Part shown: positions 1 through 10,504 of the stretch, piece after piece
Layout of the letters: each line of letters starts with the position of its first letter
Position numbering within the stretch: the first letter of the stretch is position 1
Assembly (NCBI RefSeq): GCF_021234875.1
Contig: NZ_JAJQVM010000015.1
Coordinates: 1-64,000 of the forward strand
Origin: Marinibactrum halimedae
Lineage (GTDB): Bacteria; Pseudomonadota; Gammaproteobacteria; Pseudomonadales; Cellvibrionaceae
DNA: 64,000 nt
Direction: 5' to 3'
Translations under genes and position numbers: made by a program
The notes under the pieces: model-generated
The model's input: the letters and a program-made list of their open reading frames with translations, nothing else
Database searches by the model: none
What the model was told of the DNA's origin: nothing

Positions 1-1
1 T

Positions 2-580
2 CTCTTGGTTCTTCTTCGCCCAGCGGGCATCCGTATCTTTTTGAGCGCCAACGTTCGGATTCTTTTCAAAACGATCAGGCGTTTCACCGCGTTTTATCTG
101 TTTGTTTTCTTCCTTTTTATTGCGCTGCCTGGGAACATCGACAAAACTCGCATCCACTATTTGACCTTTTCTTGCTTGAAAACCGTGTTCCTCTAATTGA
201 ACATCAAAAGTAAAAAACAAACGCTTCATTAAACCAGCTTTGACTAGGTTTTCTCTAAACAGCCACACTGTCTTGGCATCAGGCACCTTGTCCGATGGAG
301 TCAGACCTAAAAACCGGCAAAACGAATAGCGGTCCCGTATTTGGTACTCTATCTGATCATCGGATACATTGTATAAGTGCTGAAGTACGAGTACTTTGAA
401 CATCAGTAGCTCGTCATAGGCTTTACGACCCGCATTGCTTTTTCGGTTTGACTTTCGTATTTCCTTTAAGGTCGGACGAAAGGCTTCCCAAAATATCAGT
501 TTGTTGAGATGAACTAATGGATCTTTTTCATCTAACTTGCGATACCTGTCATCTAAATCAAAAAAGCCGGGCTGAGACAT
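2..580 (-). mobile_element. IS5-family transposase, 5' part (cut by window edge)
   Basis: An open frame of 193 codons begins MSQPGFFDLDDRYRKLDEKD and runs off the left edge without a stop. Residues 25-110 show the N-terminal helical domain of IS5-type DDE transposases (a conserved block around YDELLMFKVLVLQHLYNVSD, then RYSFCRFLGL). The segment reading VDASFVDVP near residue 145 contains the first catalytic Asp of the DDE triad. The second Asp and the Glu would lie outside the window, so activity cannot be judged. A sigma70-like TATAAT lies just upstream at about 615-625. The ATG at 580 is the natural start for this family. The family is recognised from N-terminal motifs; the subgroup is uncertain. 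Confidence 0.85.
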
Positions 581-643
581 AGAAGGAAACTCTTGAAATT
601 TTTGAACAGTGAGATTATATCAAAGTTGGGCTATTTTTAGAGT

Positions 644-717
644 AAACGCCAATGATGTTGAGCAGGTGGAGTCTTTGTTGCCTTGGAATATCAAGGTGTA
701 ATTGGTTTGGCGTTTAC
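644..717. repeat. 11-bp inverted repeat at the edge of the IS-like element
   Basis: GTAAACGCCAA at 644-654 recurs inverted as TTGGCGTTTAC at 707-717. Between the arms sits a smaller palindrome, CCTTG-N6-CAAGG (681-696). It lies just beyond the 5' end of the transposase gene, so it may mark an element end or an older insertion footprint. It also overlaps the 3' end of the small leftward gene. Function is inferred only. Confidence 0.5.
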
Positions 718-912
718 AATAAACCCTACTATAAACCCGTTGATCATTGTTTGTTTATAGTTAAATTTTTTTATTTGTTTTGAGAAATCATAAGGTACGT
801 CTGGTGATAAATTAAACAAAAAACTGTGAAGAAGTTGTTTTAAGTTTGCATTTGTTTTTGATTCGAATATTGAGTAAAAAAGAAGTGGTGTGTCTGATAT
901 CTTTTTAGACAT
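691..912 (-). CDS. Small hypothetical protein (73 aa)
   Basis: This short leftward reading frame starts MSKKISDTPLLFYSIFESKT. It is kept because its ATG is preceded at ideal distance by a near-perfect Shine-Dalgarno sequence (GGAGGAGAT, complement of 913-921), rare for chance frames. The protein is basic and hydrophobic-patchy, ends NAKPITP, and shows no recognisable domain, signal peptide or clear membrane helix. The frame is AT-rich compared with the hut genes that follow. Its last codons lie inside an inverted repeat next to the transposase fragment, so its 3' end may have been altered by an insertion. I do not recognise it. Confidence 0.4.
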   Translation of the reverse strand: MSKKISDTPLLFYSIFESKTNANLKQLLHSFLFNLSPDVPYDFSKQIKKFNYKQTMINGFIVGFIVNAKPITP

Positions 913-1201
913 GATCTCCTCCATGAGTGTTGTGTTGATCCTAGTATATTAATCCCTGGTTGTTTTTTGTTCCATTTTCTTTGTGCCAAAATTTTTTTTG
1001 CGTGCCAATTTTTATATGAGGCGGCAATTTCAAAACTTTTTAATGGCTTAAATGTATTGGGGTGATGGATGAGTTGCTAAAGCAAAAAAGTGTAAAGATT
1101 TGATCCTACTTTTAATAAAACGCTTTTATTTGTGATGACTCGAGCAAGGGATGTCCACTTACTCGATGGGTAACTTTATAAGATGCTAAGATACTCAAAA
1201 A

Positions 1202-2725
1202 TTATAAAAATAAGTATTTACTAAGTAAATTGCATAATTTTAAGTCACCAATAAGCCCCTTCGCCGCTTCAATATCCGGTGCAAAATACCGATCTTTATC
1301 GTAAAACGGGACTTCGCTTCGCAAGAGTGCTCGGACTTTTTCTAATGGTTCGCTGGAAATTAACGGCGCACGAAAATCCAACCCTTGGCATGTGGCTAGC
1401 CATTCCACCGCCAAAATACCGGCCACATTATCAAAAATATCCCGTAGCCGGCGCCCGGCAAAGGTGGCCATGGAGACGTGGTCTTCTTGGTTGGCTGAGG
1501 TGGGCAGTGAATCGATGGAGGCGGGGTGGGCGAGGGTCTTATTTTCAGACGCCAAGGCCGCACAGGTGACTTGGGCAATCATAAAGCCCGAATTTACGCC
1601 GCCGTTGTTCACCAAAAAGGGCGGCAACCCGCTCAAATTAGAGTCGATTAATAAAGCCATACGACGCTCGGACAACGACCCAATTTCAGACAGCGCAATA
1701 GCGAGCATGTCGGACGCCATGGCGACGGTTTCGGCGTGAAAATTTCCGCCAGAGAGAATATCGCCTTCGTGGGCAAATACCAGTGGATTATCCGAAACGC
1801 CATTGGCTTCGGTGACTAAGGTGCTTGCGGCGAAACGAATGTGTTGCAAGCAAGCCCCCATCACTTGAGGTTGGCAGCGCAGGGAGTAAGGGTCTTGCAC
1901 TTTTTCACAACTGCGGTGGGAGTCGCCAATTTGCGATTCGCCCAGTAATTCACGAAATGCGGAGGCCACATCCATCTGCGCTTGGTGGCCACGGACGTCA
2001 TGAATTCGATGATCAAAGGGAACGCGAGAACCGAGAGCTGCTTCCACGGCCAGTGCACCGATGGCAATGCCACAGTGCAAGGCGTTTTCGGCATGAAATA
2101 ACCCTTGCAGAGCAAACGCGGTGGAGGCTTGTGTGCCATTAAGCAGAGCGAGGCCTTCTTTGGGGGCGAGTGCGATTGGTGTGAGCCCGGCGAGGGTGAG
2201 CCCTTCGGTAGCGGGAAGGCGCTTGCCCTGATGGAACACTTCACCTTCGCCTAACAACACGGCGCTCATGTGAGCCAATGGGGCGAGATCACCGGAGGCG
2301 CCGACGGAACCTTTCTCGGGGATGGCTGGGTACACTTCGGCGTTGTACAACGCGATGAGGGCTTCGATAACGGACAGCCGAATTCCTGAAAACCCTCGTG
2401 CGAGAGAGTTGATTTTGAGTAGCATCAACAAGCGCACGGTATTTTCGGCCATAAAATTGCCCACGCCAGCGGCGTGAGACAGCACGATACTGCGCTGCAA
2501 TACTTCCAATTCATCTTCGTTAATGCGGGTATTGGCGAGCAGCCCAAAGCCGGTGTTAATGCCATACACCGTGCGACCTTCTTTAATCACATTCAATACG
2601 GTCTGCTCGGCGGCATGAATGGTATCGAGGCAGGCCGGATCGAGCTGAAGAGGTTCTGCTGTTCGATTGGCTTGCCGAAGTTGTTCTAAGGTCAACTGAC
2701 CTGGGGTGAGGGTGAAAATAGACAT
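1202..2725 (-). CDS. hutH: Histidine ammonia-lyase
   Basis: HutH removes ammonia from L-histidine to give trans-urocanate, the first step of the histidine-to-glutamate pathway in the cytoplasm. The 507-residue protein has the family length. The Ala-Ser-Gly triad that cyclises into the electrophilic MIO cofactor is at residues 143-145 inside [15 protein letters not shown]. The N-terminal YGINTGFG block (54-61) and the NQEDHVSM block of the active site are also present. It is the last gene of the leftward hutC-hutU-hutH unit, starting only 4 nt after the hutU stop, so translation is probably coupled. The C-terminus (KYLFL) is slightly longer and more hydrophobic than usual. Assignment is secure. 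Confidence 0.97.
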   Translation of the reverse strand: MSIFTLTPGQLTLEQLRQANRTAEPLQLDPACLDTIHAAEQTVLNVIKEGRTVYGINTGFGLLANTRINEDELEVLQRSIVLSHAAGVGNFMAENTVRLLMLLKINSLARGFSGIRLSVIEALIALYNAEVYPAIPEKGSVGASGDLAPLAHMSAVLLGEGEVFHQGKRLPATEGLTLAGLTPIALAPKEGLALLNGTQASTAFALQGLFHAENALHCGIAIGALAVEAALGSRVPFDHRIHDVRGHQAQMDVASAFRELLGESQIGDSHRSCEKVQDPYSLRCQPQVMGACLQHIRFAASTLVTEANGVSDNPLVFAHEGDILSGGNFHAETVAMASDMLAIALSEIGSLSERRMALLIDSNLSGLPPFLVNNGGVNSGFMIAQVTCAALASENKTLAHPASIDSLPTSANQEDHVSMATFAGRRLRDIFDNVAGILAVEWLATCQGLDFRAPLISSEPLEKVRALLRSEVPFYDKDRYFAPDIEAAKGLIGDLKLCNLLSKYLFL

Positions 2726-2729
2726 TCAA

Positions 2730-4415
2730 TTAATCCTTCTTCAGCATCGGCAGGTCAAGATCATGGCGATGCGCGCAGTCTTTGGCGAGGTCGTAACCGG
2801 CGTCGGCGTGGCGCATCACACCGGTGGCAGGGTCGTTGTGTAAGACTCGGGCGATGCGCTCTGCGGCTTCATCGGTGCCATCACACACAATGACCACACC
2901 CGAATGCTGACTAAAGCCCATGCCCACCCCACCGCCGTGGTGCAAGCTCACCCAAGTGGCGCCACCGGCGGTATTGAGTAAAGCGTTTAAGAGTGGCCAG
3001 TCGGAAACGGCATCGGAGCCATCCATCATGCTTTCGGTTTCTCGATTCGGCGAGGCGACGGAGCCGGAATCTAAGTGATCGCGGCCAATCACCACCGGGG
3101 CGGAAAGCTCGCCGGTTCGCACCATTTCGTTAAAGGCGAGCCCGAGCTTCTGGCGCTCGCCAAGACCCACCCAGCAAATGCGTGCCGGAAGCCCTTGGAA
3201 TTGAATGCGCTCTCGGGCCATATCGAGCCAATGATGGAGGTGTGGGTTATCGGGAATCAGCGCTTTGACTTTGGCGTCGGTTTTGTAGATGTCTTCTGGG
3301 TCACCAGACAACGCCGCCCAACGGAAGGGGCCGATGCCTTGGCAAAATAAGGGGCGAATGTAGGTGGGCACAAAACCCGGGAAGTCGAAGGCGTTATTCA
3401 CCCCTTCTTCCATCGCCATTTGGCGAATATTGTTGCCATAATCGAGGGTGGCCGCGCCTTGGGCTTGTAAGCCGAGCATGGCTTGCACTTGGATGGCCAT
3501 GGATTGTTTCGCGGCTTTCACCACACGGGCTTCGTTGGTTTGGCGCTCGGCTTGGGCCTGTTCCAGCGTCCACCCTTGTGGTAGGTAGCCATTGAGTGGG
3601 TCGTGGGCACTGGTTTGGTCGGTGACCACATCGGGGATGTGCCCTTGTTGTTGTCGTTCTGGCTTGAGGAATTCCGGGAAAACATCGGCGGCATTGCCCA
3701 GCAAGCCTACCGAAATTGGTTGCCCAGCGTGTTTGGCTTCGGCCAAATAAGTCAATGCCTCATCGAGCGTGGTGGCTTTCTTATCGAGGTATCCGGTTTG
3801 CAAGCGAAAGTCGATGCGGCTTTCATCCACCTCGACCGCCAGCATACTAAAACCGGCCATGGTCGCTGCCAGCGGTTGTGCGCCACCCATACCGCCGAGC
3901 CCACCGGTAAGAATCCAACGGCCTTTGGCTTCGCCATTAAAATGAGTTTTGGCCACGCTAACAAAGGTCTCGTAAGTGCCTTGAACAATACCTTGAGAGC
4001 CGATGTAAATCCACGAGCCGGCCGTCATTTGGCCGTACATCATCAACCCTTGTTTATCTAGCTCGTTAAAGTGTTCCCAGTTCGCCCAATGGGGGACAAG
4101 GTTGGAATTGGCAATTAATACCCGTGGTGCATTCTCATGAGTCGGAAAAACCCCCACAGGTTTGCCGCTTTGCACCAGTAATGTTTCATTGTTTTCAAGT
4201 CGTTCTAGTACCTTAACAATGGTGTCGTAGCACTCCCAATCCCGTGCCGCACGGCCAATTCCACCATACACCACTAGGTCTTGGGGGTGCTCGGCCACCT
4301 CTGGGTCGAGGTTGTTCATCAACATGCGCAGGGGGGCTTCGGTTTGCCAGCTTTTGGCATTGAGGGTAGTTCCTCGCGGGGCACGAATCGTGCGTTTAGG
4401 GTCGTGACGAGTCAT
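2730..4415 (-). CDS. hutU: Urocanate hydratase
   Basis: HutU uses tightly bound NAD+ as an electrophile to hydrate urocanate to imidazolonepropionate, step two of histidine breakdown. The 561-aa length matches the family. The Gly-rich NAD-binding stretch [13 protein letters not shown] is at residues 171-183, and the conserved active-site Cys is C414 in [10 protein letters not shown]. It lies between hutC (15-nt gap) and hutH (4-nt gap) on the minus strand, consistent with one transcript under HutC control. No lesion is visible. Confidence 0.97.
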   Translation of the reverse strand: MTRHDPKRTIRAPRGTTLNAKSWQTEAPLRMLMNNLDPEVAEHPQDLVVYGGIGRAARDWECYDTIVKVLERLENNETLLVQSGKPVGVFPTHENAPRVLIANSNLVPHWANWEHFNELDKQGLMMYGQMTAGSWIYIGSQGIVQGTYETFVSVAKTHFNGEAKGRWILTGGLGGMGGAQPLAATMAGFSMLAVEVDESRIDFRLQTGYLDKKATTLDEALTYLAEAKHAGQPISVGLLGNAADVFPEFLKPERQQQGHIPDVVTDQTSAHDPLNGYLPQGWTLEQAQAERQTNEARVVKAAKQSMAIQVQAMLGLQAQGAATLDYGNNIRQMAMEEGVNNAFDFPGFVPTYIRPLFCQGIGPFRWAALSGDPEDIYKTDAKVKALIPDNPHLHHWLDMARERIQFQGLPARICWVGLGERQKLGLAFNEMVRTGELSAPVVIGRDHLDSGSVASPNRETESMMDGSDAVSDWPLLNALLNTAGGATWVSLHHGGGVGMGFSQHSGVVIVCDGTDEAAERIARVLHNDPATGVMRHADAGYDLAKDCAHRHDLDLPMLKKD

Positions 4416-4430
4416 GGAATTTGTCTCATT

Positions 4431-5129
4431 TTAGAAATCTAAGTGCCCACCCAGGCGGTAACGATCACCGGGGTGCAGTAATTGCGCGTAACTCACGATT
4501 CCTTTCGCGGAATAAGTACGACGGCTGACTTTTAAACAGGGCGCATTCACTGCCATGGATAAATGCGCTGCTACCTCAGGTTCTGCGGCGATGGCCTCCA
4601 CCACATGGTCGGCTTCGGTTAAGGGAGCAATGCGGCTTAAATACGCGTTGGCGGTGGTGTGTTGAAAATTCTGTTGCAAATAGTCTGGCGCGAGTGCCGG
4701 ATTAACCAATCGATTTTCCAGTTGCACAGGTAATTGGTTTTCTAGGTGAATGATTTGTGTTTGATAAAGCGAAGCACCTGGTGGCAGAGCCAGCCAGGCC
4801 GCCTGTGTATCGTCAGCGATGATTTCGGCCTGCTGCAGTATGCGATTGCTGTAAGTGTGCCCACGCTGGAGAATTTCTTCTTGAATGCTGCGAATGGTTA
4901 GCATAGAACTCATGGGGCGGTGGTCGGAAACAAAGGTTCCCAACCCCTGTGAGCGCAGCAGTATCCCTTCATCCACCAGCTCGGTAAGCGCACGCCGAGC
5001 CGTCATACGGCTGACGGAATGGGTTTCAGCCAGCTGGTTTTCCGAGGCGACTTTATCGCCGGGCTTCATCTTTCCAGACTCAATATCATCAAGAATGGCG
5101 GACTTAATCTGGACGAAACGGGGTTGCAT
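4431..5129 (-). CDS. hutC: HutC, GntR-family repressor of histidine utilisation
   Basis: HutC represses hut genes and is released by urocanate. The 232-aa protein has an N-terminal GntR winged helix (about 1-70: QIKSAILDDIESGKMKPGDK, then SVSRMTARRALTELVDEGIL and GLGTFV) and a C-terminal UTRA ligand domain (about 90-230). ATG 5129 is chosen because GGAG precedes it with 6-7 nt spacing; the frame can be extended to a TTG 12 nt upstream without better support. It is the promoter-proximal gene of hutCUH and is divergent from hutI, so it probably represses itself and both arms through the overlapping operators at about 5180-5202. Confidence 0.93.
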   Translation of the reverse strand: MQPRFVQIKSAILDDIESGKMKPGDKVASENQLAETHSVSRMTARRALTELVDEGILLRSQGLGTFVSDHRPMSSMLTIRSIQEEILQRGHTYSNRILQQAEIIADDTQAAWLALPPGASLYQTQIIHLENQLPVQLENRLVNPALAPDYLQQNFQHTTANAYLSRIAPLTEADHVVEAIAAEPEVAAHLSMAVNAPCLKVSRRTYSAKGIVSYAQLLHPGDRYRLGGHLDF

Positions 5130-5178
5130 GGCGTGCTCCAAACATCAGGAATGGACGCAGAATAAGTGATTTTTATTA

Positions 5179-5209
5179 ACTTGTATAGACAAGTATGTAC
5201 AAGTACTAT
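5179..5209. promoter_or_regulatory. hut operator and hutIG promoter
   Basis: CTTGT-ATAG-ACAAG (5180-5193) is a palindrome resembling published HutC sites. A second half, GTATGTACAAG, continues directly to 5202, giving two overlapping operator-like elements. For the rightward genes, TTGTAT (5181-5186) and TACTAT (5204-5209) form a sigma70-type promoter with a 17-bp spacer, so the operator covers the promoter. On the minus strand TTGTAC (complement of 5197-5202) could be the -35 of the hutC promoter. The motif is seen; HutC binding is inferred. Confidence 0.75.
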
Positions 5210-5227
5210 GAGTCGATATTGGCGTTC

Positions 5228-5266
5228 GTTATTGATCGTTGTTATTGATTGTCGTTATTGACCGTC
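5228..5266. repeat. 13-bp tandem repeat, three copies
   Basis: The hutI leader contains three adjacent copies of a unit like GTTATTGATCGTT (5228-5240, 5241-5253, 5254-5266), with one to three differences. It lies between the promoter and the Shine-Dalgarno sequence, so it will be in the 5' UTR of hutI. Confidence 0.8.
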
Positions 5267-5308
5267 ACGGTTGATCGACGTTTGAAAAAACATTCAGGAA
5301 AACACACC

Positions 5309-6523
5309 ATGCCGCAACCTTGCGACTTATTCATACACTCCGTGCAATTGGCCTCGATGCAAGACAACGGCGTGCCTTACGGGATTATTGAGAATGCCGC
5401 GATTGCCGTCTGTGACGGAAAAATTGCCTACGCGGGGCCAATGGATGAATGCAATTACTCCAGTGAGAACAAGGTGGATGGGCAGGGAAAGTGGTGCATT
5501 CCTGGGCTAATTGATTGCCATACCCACCTTGTTTATGGCGGCAATCGAGCACAGGAATTTGAGCAACGTTTGCAAGGCGTGAGTTACGCCGACATCGCCA
5601 AACAAGGGGGCGGTATTCAAAGTACCGTGAACGCGACCCGAGCCACTTGTGAACAAGATTTGTTCGATAGCGCCAAATGTCGCGTGTTGCGATTGCTCGA
5701 AGAAGGGGTGACCACCGTAGAAATCAAATCCGGTTATGGCCTGAATGTAGAAACAGAAAAGAAAATGCTCCGTGTGGCAAGAGCCATTGGTGAGCAGCTG
5801 CCCATCACCATTTCGACGACTTTTTTAGGCGCCCACGCTGTGCCTAAAGAAGCCTCTAGTGCAGAGTGCTATATTGATTTGGTCTGTAAAGAAATGATGC
5901 CTGCCTTGCATAAAGAAGGGCTTATTGATGCGGTGGATGTTTTTTGTGAACACATCGGGTTTAGCCCAGAGCAATGCCGAAAAGTATTTCAAGCTGCTCA
6001 GGGGTTAAATTTACCCATTAAAGCTCACGTAGAACAACTGTCCGATTTAAAAGGCGCTTGTTTAGCCGCAGAATTTAAGGCCAATTCTGTTGAGCATATC
6101 GAATATTTAGCAGAAGACGATGTGCCCAAATTAAAAACGGCGGATACCGTTGCCGTATTATTGCCGGGTGCTTTTTACAGTTTGAATGAAACGCAAAAAC
6201 CGCCGATTCATGCTCTGCGACAACATCGTGTTCCGATGGCGGTTGCCACAGACTGTAACCCAGGCAGTTCGCCGGTGGCGTCACTATTAACCTCCATGAA
6301 CATGGCCTGTGTGCTTTTTTCACTGACACCCGAAGAAGCCTTAAAAGGCACAACCGTTCATGCGGCAAAAGCACTGGGGTTAACCCACAAAGGTCAAATT
6401 AAAGCGGGAATGGATGCCGATTTTTCGCTCTGGATTTTTCAGCACCCTTGTGAGTTAGCCTACGGCATAAACATGCATCGACCCGAAAGAATTTGGGTAG
6501 GAGGCAATCGTGTCCAGTTTTAA
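5309..6523 (+). CDS. hutI: Imidazolonepropionase
   Basis: HutI is a zinc amidohydrolase that opens the ring of 4-imidazolone-5-propionate to N-formimino-L-glutamate. The first metal motif reads DCHTHLVYGGNR; further conserved elements are GAHAVP, KAHVEQL, SVEHIEYL and ATDCNPGSSP, as in the family. The frame is open to a TTG at 5249, but ATG 5309 with CAGGAAAA upstream gives 404 aa, the usual length. It is the first gene of the hutI-hutG pair and overlaps hutG by 14 nt. Confidence 0.95.
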   Translation: MPQPCDLFIHSVQLASMQDNGVPYGIIENAAIAVCDGKIAYAGPMDECNYSSENKVDGQGKWCIPGLIDCHTHLVYGGNRAQEFEQRLQGVSYADIAKQGGGIQSTVNATRATCEQDLFDSAKCRVLRLLEEGVTTVEIKSGYGLNVETEKKMLRVARAIGEQLPITISTTFLGAHAVPKEASSAECYIDLVCKEMMPALHKEGLIDAVDVFCEHIGFSPEQCRKVFQAAQGLNLPIKAHVEQLSDLKGACLAAEFKANSVEHIEYLAEDDVPKLKTADTVAVLLPGAFYSLNETQKPPIHALRQHRVPMAVATDCNPGSSPVASLLTSMNMACVLFSLTPEEALKGTTVHAAKALGLTHKGQIKAGMDADFSLWIFQHPCELAYGINMHRPERIWVGGNRVQF

Positions 6524-7514
6524 AGCCGCAGAAAAGTGGCAAGGGCGTACCGATAATGAAGACGGTGCGCAGGGCGTCCGTTGGCATCATAAAGTGAATC
6601 AACGTTTACAAGAGGCGGAACTCACGTTATTAGGGTTTGCCTGTGATATCGGCGTGAAAAATAATAAAGGCCGCGTCGGTGCGAAGGCGGGGCCAGAAGC
6701 CATTCGCCATGCATTAGCGAATTTAGCCTGGCATCACTCCATTCAAGTGCGTGATGCTGGAACGGTTGTGGCGCAGGAGAGTAGTGCACAGGAGAGTAGC
6801 CCGCAGGAAAATAATCTAGAGCGTGCTCAGCAGCAGTACGCTCAAGCACTTTCAATGCAATTAACGAATTCATCCTTTGTGATCGGTTTGGGGGGTGGTC
6901 ATGAAATCGGCTGGGGCAGTTATTTGGGGTTGACGAATTTTCTTGCGGCACAAAATAAAGGTCAATCGGAAAAAAAACACATCGGCATTATTAATTTGGA
7001 TGCGCATTTTGATTTGCGTTTACCCGCACCCCTAACCAGTTCGGGCACGCCTTTTTGGCAGGTGGCAGAGCACTGTAAAGCCCATGGTAATCCTTTTCAT
7101 TACGCTTGCTTGGGGGTCTCCCAAGTTGCTAATACCCAAGCTTTATTTCATCGGGCAAAAGGATTGGGGGTGACCTACGTAATGGATACCCAATGCACAC
7201 TACCTAACGTAAAAGATTCACTAACAGGTTTTTTAAACAAGATTGATGAGTTGTATTTAACTATTTGCTTAGATGTCTTTCCGGCTTCTGTCACACCCGG
7301 TGTCAGTGCCCCCAGTGCCATGGGAATTGATCCGCTGTTCGCCATTGAATTTATCCATTGGTTGGCACAGCAGCAAGAGGCGTGTCAATTCCAGTGGCGT
7401 TTGGCGGATATAGCGGAAATGAATCCCACGTACGACATTGACCAACGCACAGCAAAATTTGCTGCGCGTTTGATTCATGAGTTGGTGACGGCTAGGTTTG
7501 GAGGCTTAAACTAA
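6510..7514 (+). CDS. hutG: Formimidoylglutamase
   Basis: HutG is a member of the arginase/agmatinase family and releases formamide from N-formiminoglutamate, ending the four-enzyme hut route at glutamate. The Mn-binding motifs are present: GGGHEIGWGSY, NLDAHFDLR and CLDVFPASVTPG; the last reads as in HutG rather than arginase. The GTG start at 6510 lies inside hutI and follows TAGGAGG at good spacing, indicating coupled translation. Residues about 89-103 (AQESSAQESSPQENN) come from a 15-bp tandem duplication and form an extra loop before the first metal motif. 334 aa. Confidence 0.9.
   Translation: MSSFKAAEKWQGRTDNEDGAQGVRWHHKVNQRLQEAELTLLGFACDIGVKNNKGRVGAKAGPEAIRHALANLAWHHSIQVRDAGTVVAQESSAQESSPQENNLERAQQQYAQALSMQLTNSSFVIGLGGGHEIGWGSYLGLTNFLAAQNKGQSEKKHIGIINLDAHFDLRLPAPLTSSGTPFWQVAEHCKAHGNPFHYACLGVSQVANTQALFHRAKGLGVTYVMDTQCTLPNVKDSLTGFLNKIDELYLTICLDVFPASVTPGVSAPSAMGIDPLFAIEFIHWLAQQQEACQFQWRLADIAEMNPTYDIDQRTAKFAARLIHELVTARFGGLN
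6774..6818 (+). repeat. 15-bp in-frame tandem repeat inside hutG
   Basis: CAGGAGAGTAGTGCA (6774-6788) is followed by a closely related copy (6789-6803) and a decayed third (6804-6818). The period keeps frame and inserts repeated AQESS-like pentapeptides into HutG. Confidence 0.8.
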
Positions 7515-7553
7515 TGCCCATTGCACAATTTACGCTGAGCTAGAAACAAGAAC

Positions 7554-7859
7554 ATGAAAGTTTATCTAGACGACCTTCGTCCAACACCGGAAGGGTGGAT
7601 GCATGTCTATTGGCCTGATGAAGCCATTGACTTACTTAAAACCGGGAATGTTGAAATAATTAGTCTCGATCATGATTTAGGTGATGATGATCGGGGTACC
7701 GGGTACGACGTCGTTCTTTGGATAGAAGAAGCCGTGGTGGCTCAATCGTTTACGCCTCCCATCATTAAAGTTCATTCTGCCAACAGTGCTGCACGTCAAA
7801 AAATGGAAGCGGGGATTACTTCTATTTATCGTTTGGCGAAAAATAATCATTCTATTTAA
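7554..7859 (+). CDS. Cyclic-phosphate processing receiver-like (cREC) protein
   Basis: A stand-alone 101-aa domain. Motifs in order are YLDDLRPTPEG at the N-terminus, SLDHDLGDDDRGTGYD near residues 43-58, and KVHSANSAARQKM near 80-92. This arrangement matches the receiver-derived family known as cREC_REC (cyclic-phosphate processing receiver domain), predicted to handle cyclic phosphate ends rather than to act as a classical phospho-acceptor. There is no output domain. It lies 39 nt after hutG in the same direction and could be co-transcribed, but no functional link to histidine use is known to me. The start has only a weak ribosome-binding site. Family confident, role unknown. Confidence 0.7.
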   Translation: MKVYLDDLRPTPEGWMHVYWPDEAIDLLKTGNVEIISLDHDLGDDDRGTGYDVVLWIEEAVVAQSFTPPIIKVHSANSAARQKMEAGITSIYRLAKNNHSI

Positions 7860-8026
7860 TGCGATTTTTTCGGAAAACGGATGTATTTGGGTGTTGAATC
7901 CGCCTCCCTTAAAAATTATGTGTTTTTGCATCAACCAATATAAGTGACAAATAAATTCTAACGCTGTTTTTCAAGCGCAGATTGATAAAGAAATTTCCAA
8001 TAGTGACGAGTGAGCGAGAAGTTATT

Positions 8027-8878
8027 TTATTCCTCCAATAAATATTTATGATGAAAACCAATGTGCTCTTCAATAAACGACGAGATGAAAAAGTAACTGT
8101 GGTCGTACCCTTCCTGATAACGAATACGGCTTTCATAGTCGGCCTTTTTACAGGCTTCTTCTAATAATGCTGTCTTTAGTTCGGTATCGAGGAAGCTATC
8201 GCTTGTGCCTTGATCAATTAGCATGGGCACTTGCACGGCACCCGCCTCAATGAGTGCGCAGGTATCGTATTCGCGCCACGCTTGCTGGTCATTTCCAATG
8301 TAGTGTTTGAGCGCTTTTTGCCCCCATGGGCACCGAATGGGAGACACAATAGGGGCGAAGGCGGAGACGGATCGGTAATCTTGTGGGTGCTTAAGGGCGA
8401 TGGTAAGAGCGCCATGGCCGCCCATGGAATGGCCGAAAATGCTGGCTCGGTCTGTGAGAATGTGTGGAATGTGTTGATCCAGCCATTCTGGCAGTTCGTC
8501 AACGATGTAATCGTACATCCGATAGTGTTTGTCCCAAGGTGGTTCAGTGGCATCCACGTAAAACCCGGCACCGAGGCCCAAGTCATAGGCGCCTTCTGGG
8601 TCATCGGGCACATCGCTGCCCCTTGGACTGGTATCGGGGGCGACAATGGCGATGTTGTATTTGGCCGCATAGGCTTGAGCCCCCGCTTTGGTGACAAAGT
8701 TTTCGTCTGTGCAGGTTAAACCTGAGAGCCAATACAACACCGGTACGGGCTTAGTTTCTGCCGCTGGAGGCAAATAAATCGAAAAGTGCATTTCGCAATT
8801 GAGTGTTTTTGCAAAATGTTTGAACCGCTGTTGGCGGCCACCGAAAGATTTATTTTCACTGACGAGTTCAAAAGTCAT
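8027..8878 (-). CDS. fghA: S-formylglutathione hydrolase
   Basis: This esterase-D-type alpha/beta hydrolase cleaves S-formylglutathione to formate and glutathione, the second step of glutathione-dependent formaldehyde detoxification. The 283-aa protein is full length. The nucleophile elbow GHSMGGHGAL puts the catalytic Ser at 151, with Asp227 (DQGTSDSFL) and His260 (GYDHSYFF) completing the triad; LSGLTCTDENF near residue 51 is the family's oxyanion block. It lies downstream of the dehydrogenase gene in the same direction, separated by about 80 nt containing a tandem repeat. Confidence 0.95.
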   Translation of the reverse strand: MTFELVSENKSFGGRQQRFKHFAKTLNCEMHFSIYLPPAAETKPVPVLYWLSGLTCTDENFVTKAGAQAYAAKYNIAIVAPDTSPRGSDVPDDPEGAYDLGLGAGFYVDATEPPWDKHYRMYDYIVDELPEWLDQHIPHILTDRASIFGHSMGGHGALTIALKHPQDYRSVSAFAPIVSPIRCPWGQKALKHYIGNDQQAWREYDTCALIEAGAVQVPMLIDQGTSDSFLDTELKTALLEEACKKADYESRIRYQEGYDHSYFFISSFIEEHIGFHHKYLLEE

Positions 8879-8894
8879 GGGCTTGGCCTTGCGT

Positions 8895-8942
8895 CTTGTA
8901 TTTCACATTACTTGTATTTCACATTACCTGTACTTCACATCA
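8895..8942. repeat. 16-bp tandem repeat, three copies
   Basis: Two identical copies of CTTGTATTTCACATTA (8895-8910, 8911-8926) and one diverged copy (8927-8942) fill the gap between the dehydrogenase and S-formylglutathione hydrolase genes. No terminator or promoter is apparent in it. Confidence 0.9.
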
Positions 8943-8958
8943 AATGGGTGGGTATTCA

Positions 8959-10077
<1,119 letters not shown>

Positions 10078-10233
10078 TTAGTGACTCAGTTTGCAGAGGT
10101 GTTGCCGGTGCCGGTTCGATAATGGCATTGGCACAGTCTTGGTGATGACAGTTTTGGTGATGATTAAATAGACTCTTATTTATTTAAGAGGGTTTATACG
10201 TAAAAGCTCAGTCAATAGTTTATTGGTTTTGAA

Positions 10234-10281
10234 CGATTGGTTTAGTGAGCGATTGGTTTAGTGAGCGATTGGTTTAGCGAA
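10234..10281. repeat. 16-bp tandem repeat, three copies
   Basis: CGATTGGTTTAGTGAG occurs twice exactly (10234-10249, 10250-10265) and once with changes at its end (10266-10281), in the gap between the divergent dehydrogenase and btuB transcripts. The 150 bases on either side hold nothing else recognisable. Confidence 0.9.
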
Positions 10282-10409
10282 AGAGTAGCTTAATCGAATC
10301 CACGATGAGTTAGCTCAAGGTTATGTTAACCTTCGAGTCCGTAAAGTAGGGTGATATTTTTTCTTTAAAAGGGAATTTGGCGCAATTATCATTATTTTTG
10401 TTATGAAGT

Positions 10410-10438
10410 TTGACCGACTGTGCATTCTTGCGTAAGGT
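10410..10438 (+). promoter_or_regulatory. Candidate sigma70 promoter for the B12 block
   Basis: TTGACC (10410-10415) and TAAGGT (10433-10438) are separated by 17 bp and lie about 70 nt upstream of the cobalamin aptamer. The position suits a transcript carrying the whole riboswitch. It is a weak-to-moderate match by eye. Confidence 0.4.
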
Positions 10439-10504
10439 TCGCGCCTTCTAAGATATCAATGCTTTAACAGAACTTAAAAACATTGTGAACTTAAAAACAC
10501 TGTG

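Noticed and set aside
1279-2142. Several rightward frames inside hutH
   Set aside because: Antisense shadows of a well-supported gene; the codon pattern follows hutH.
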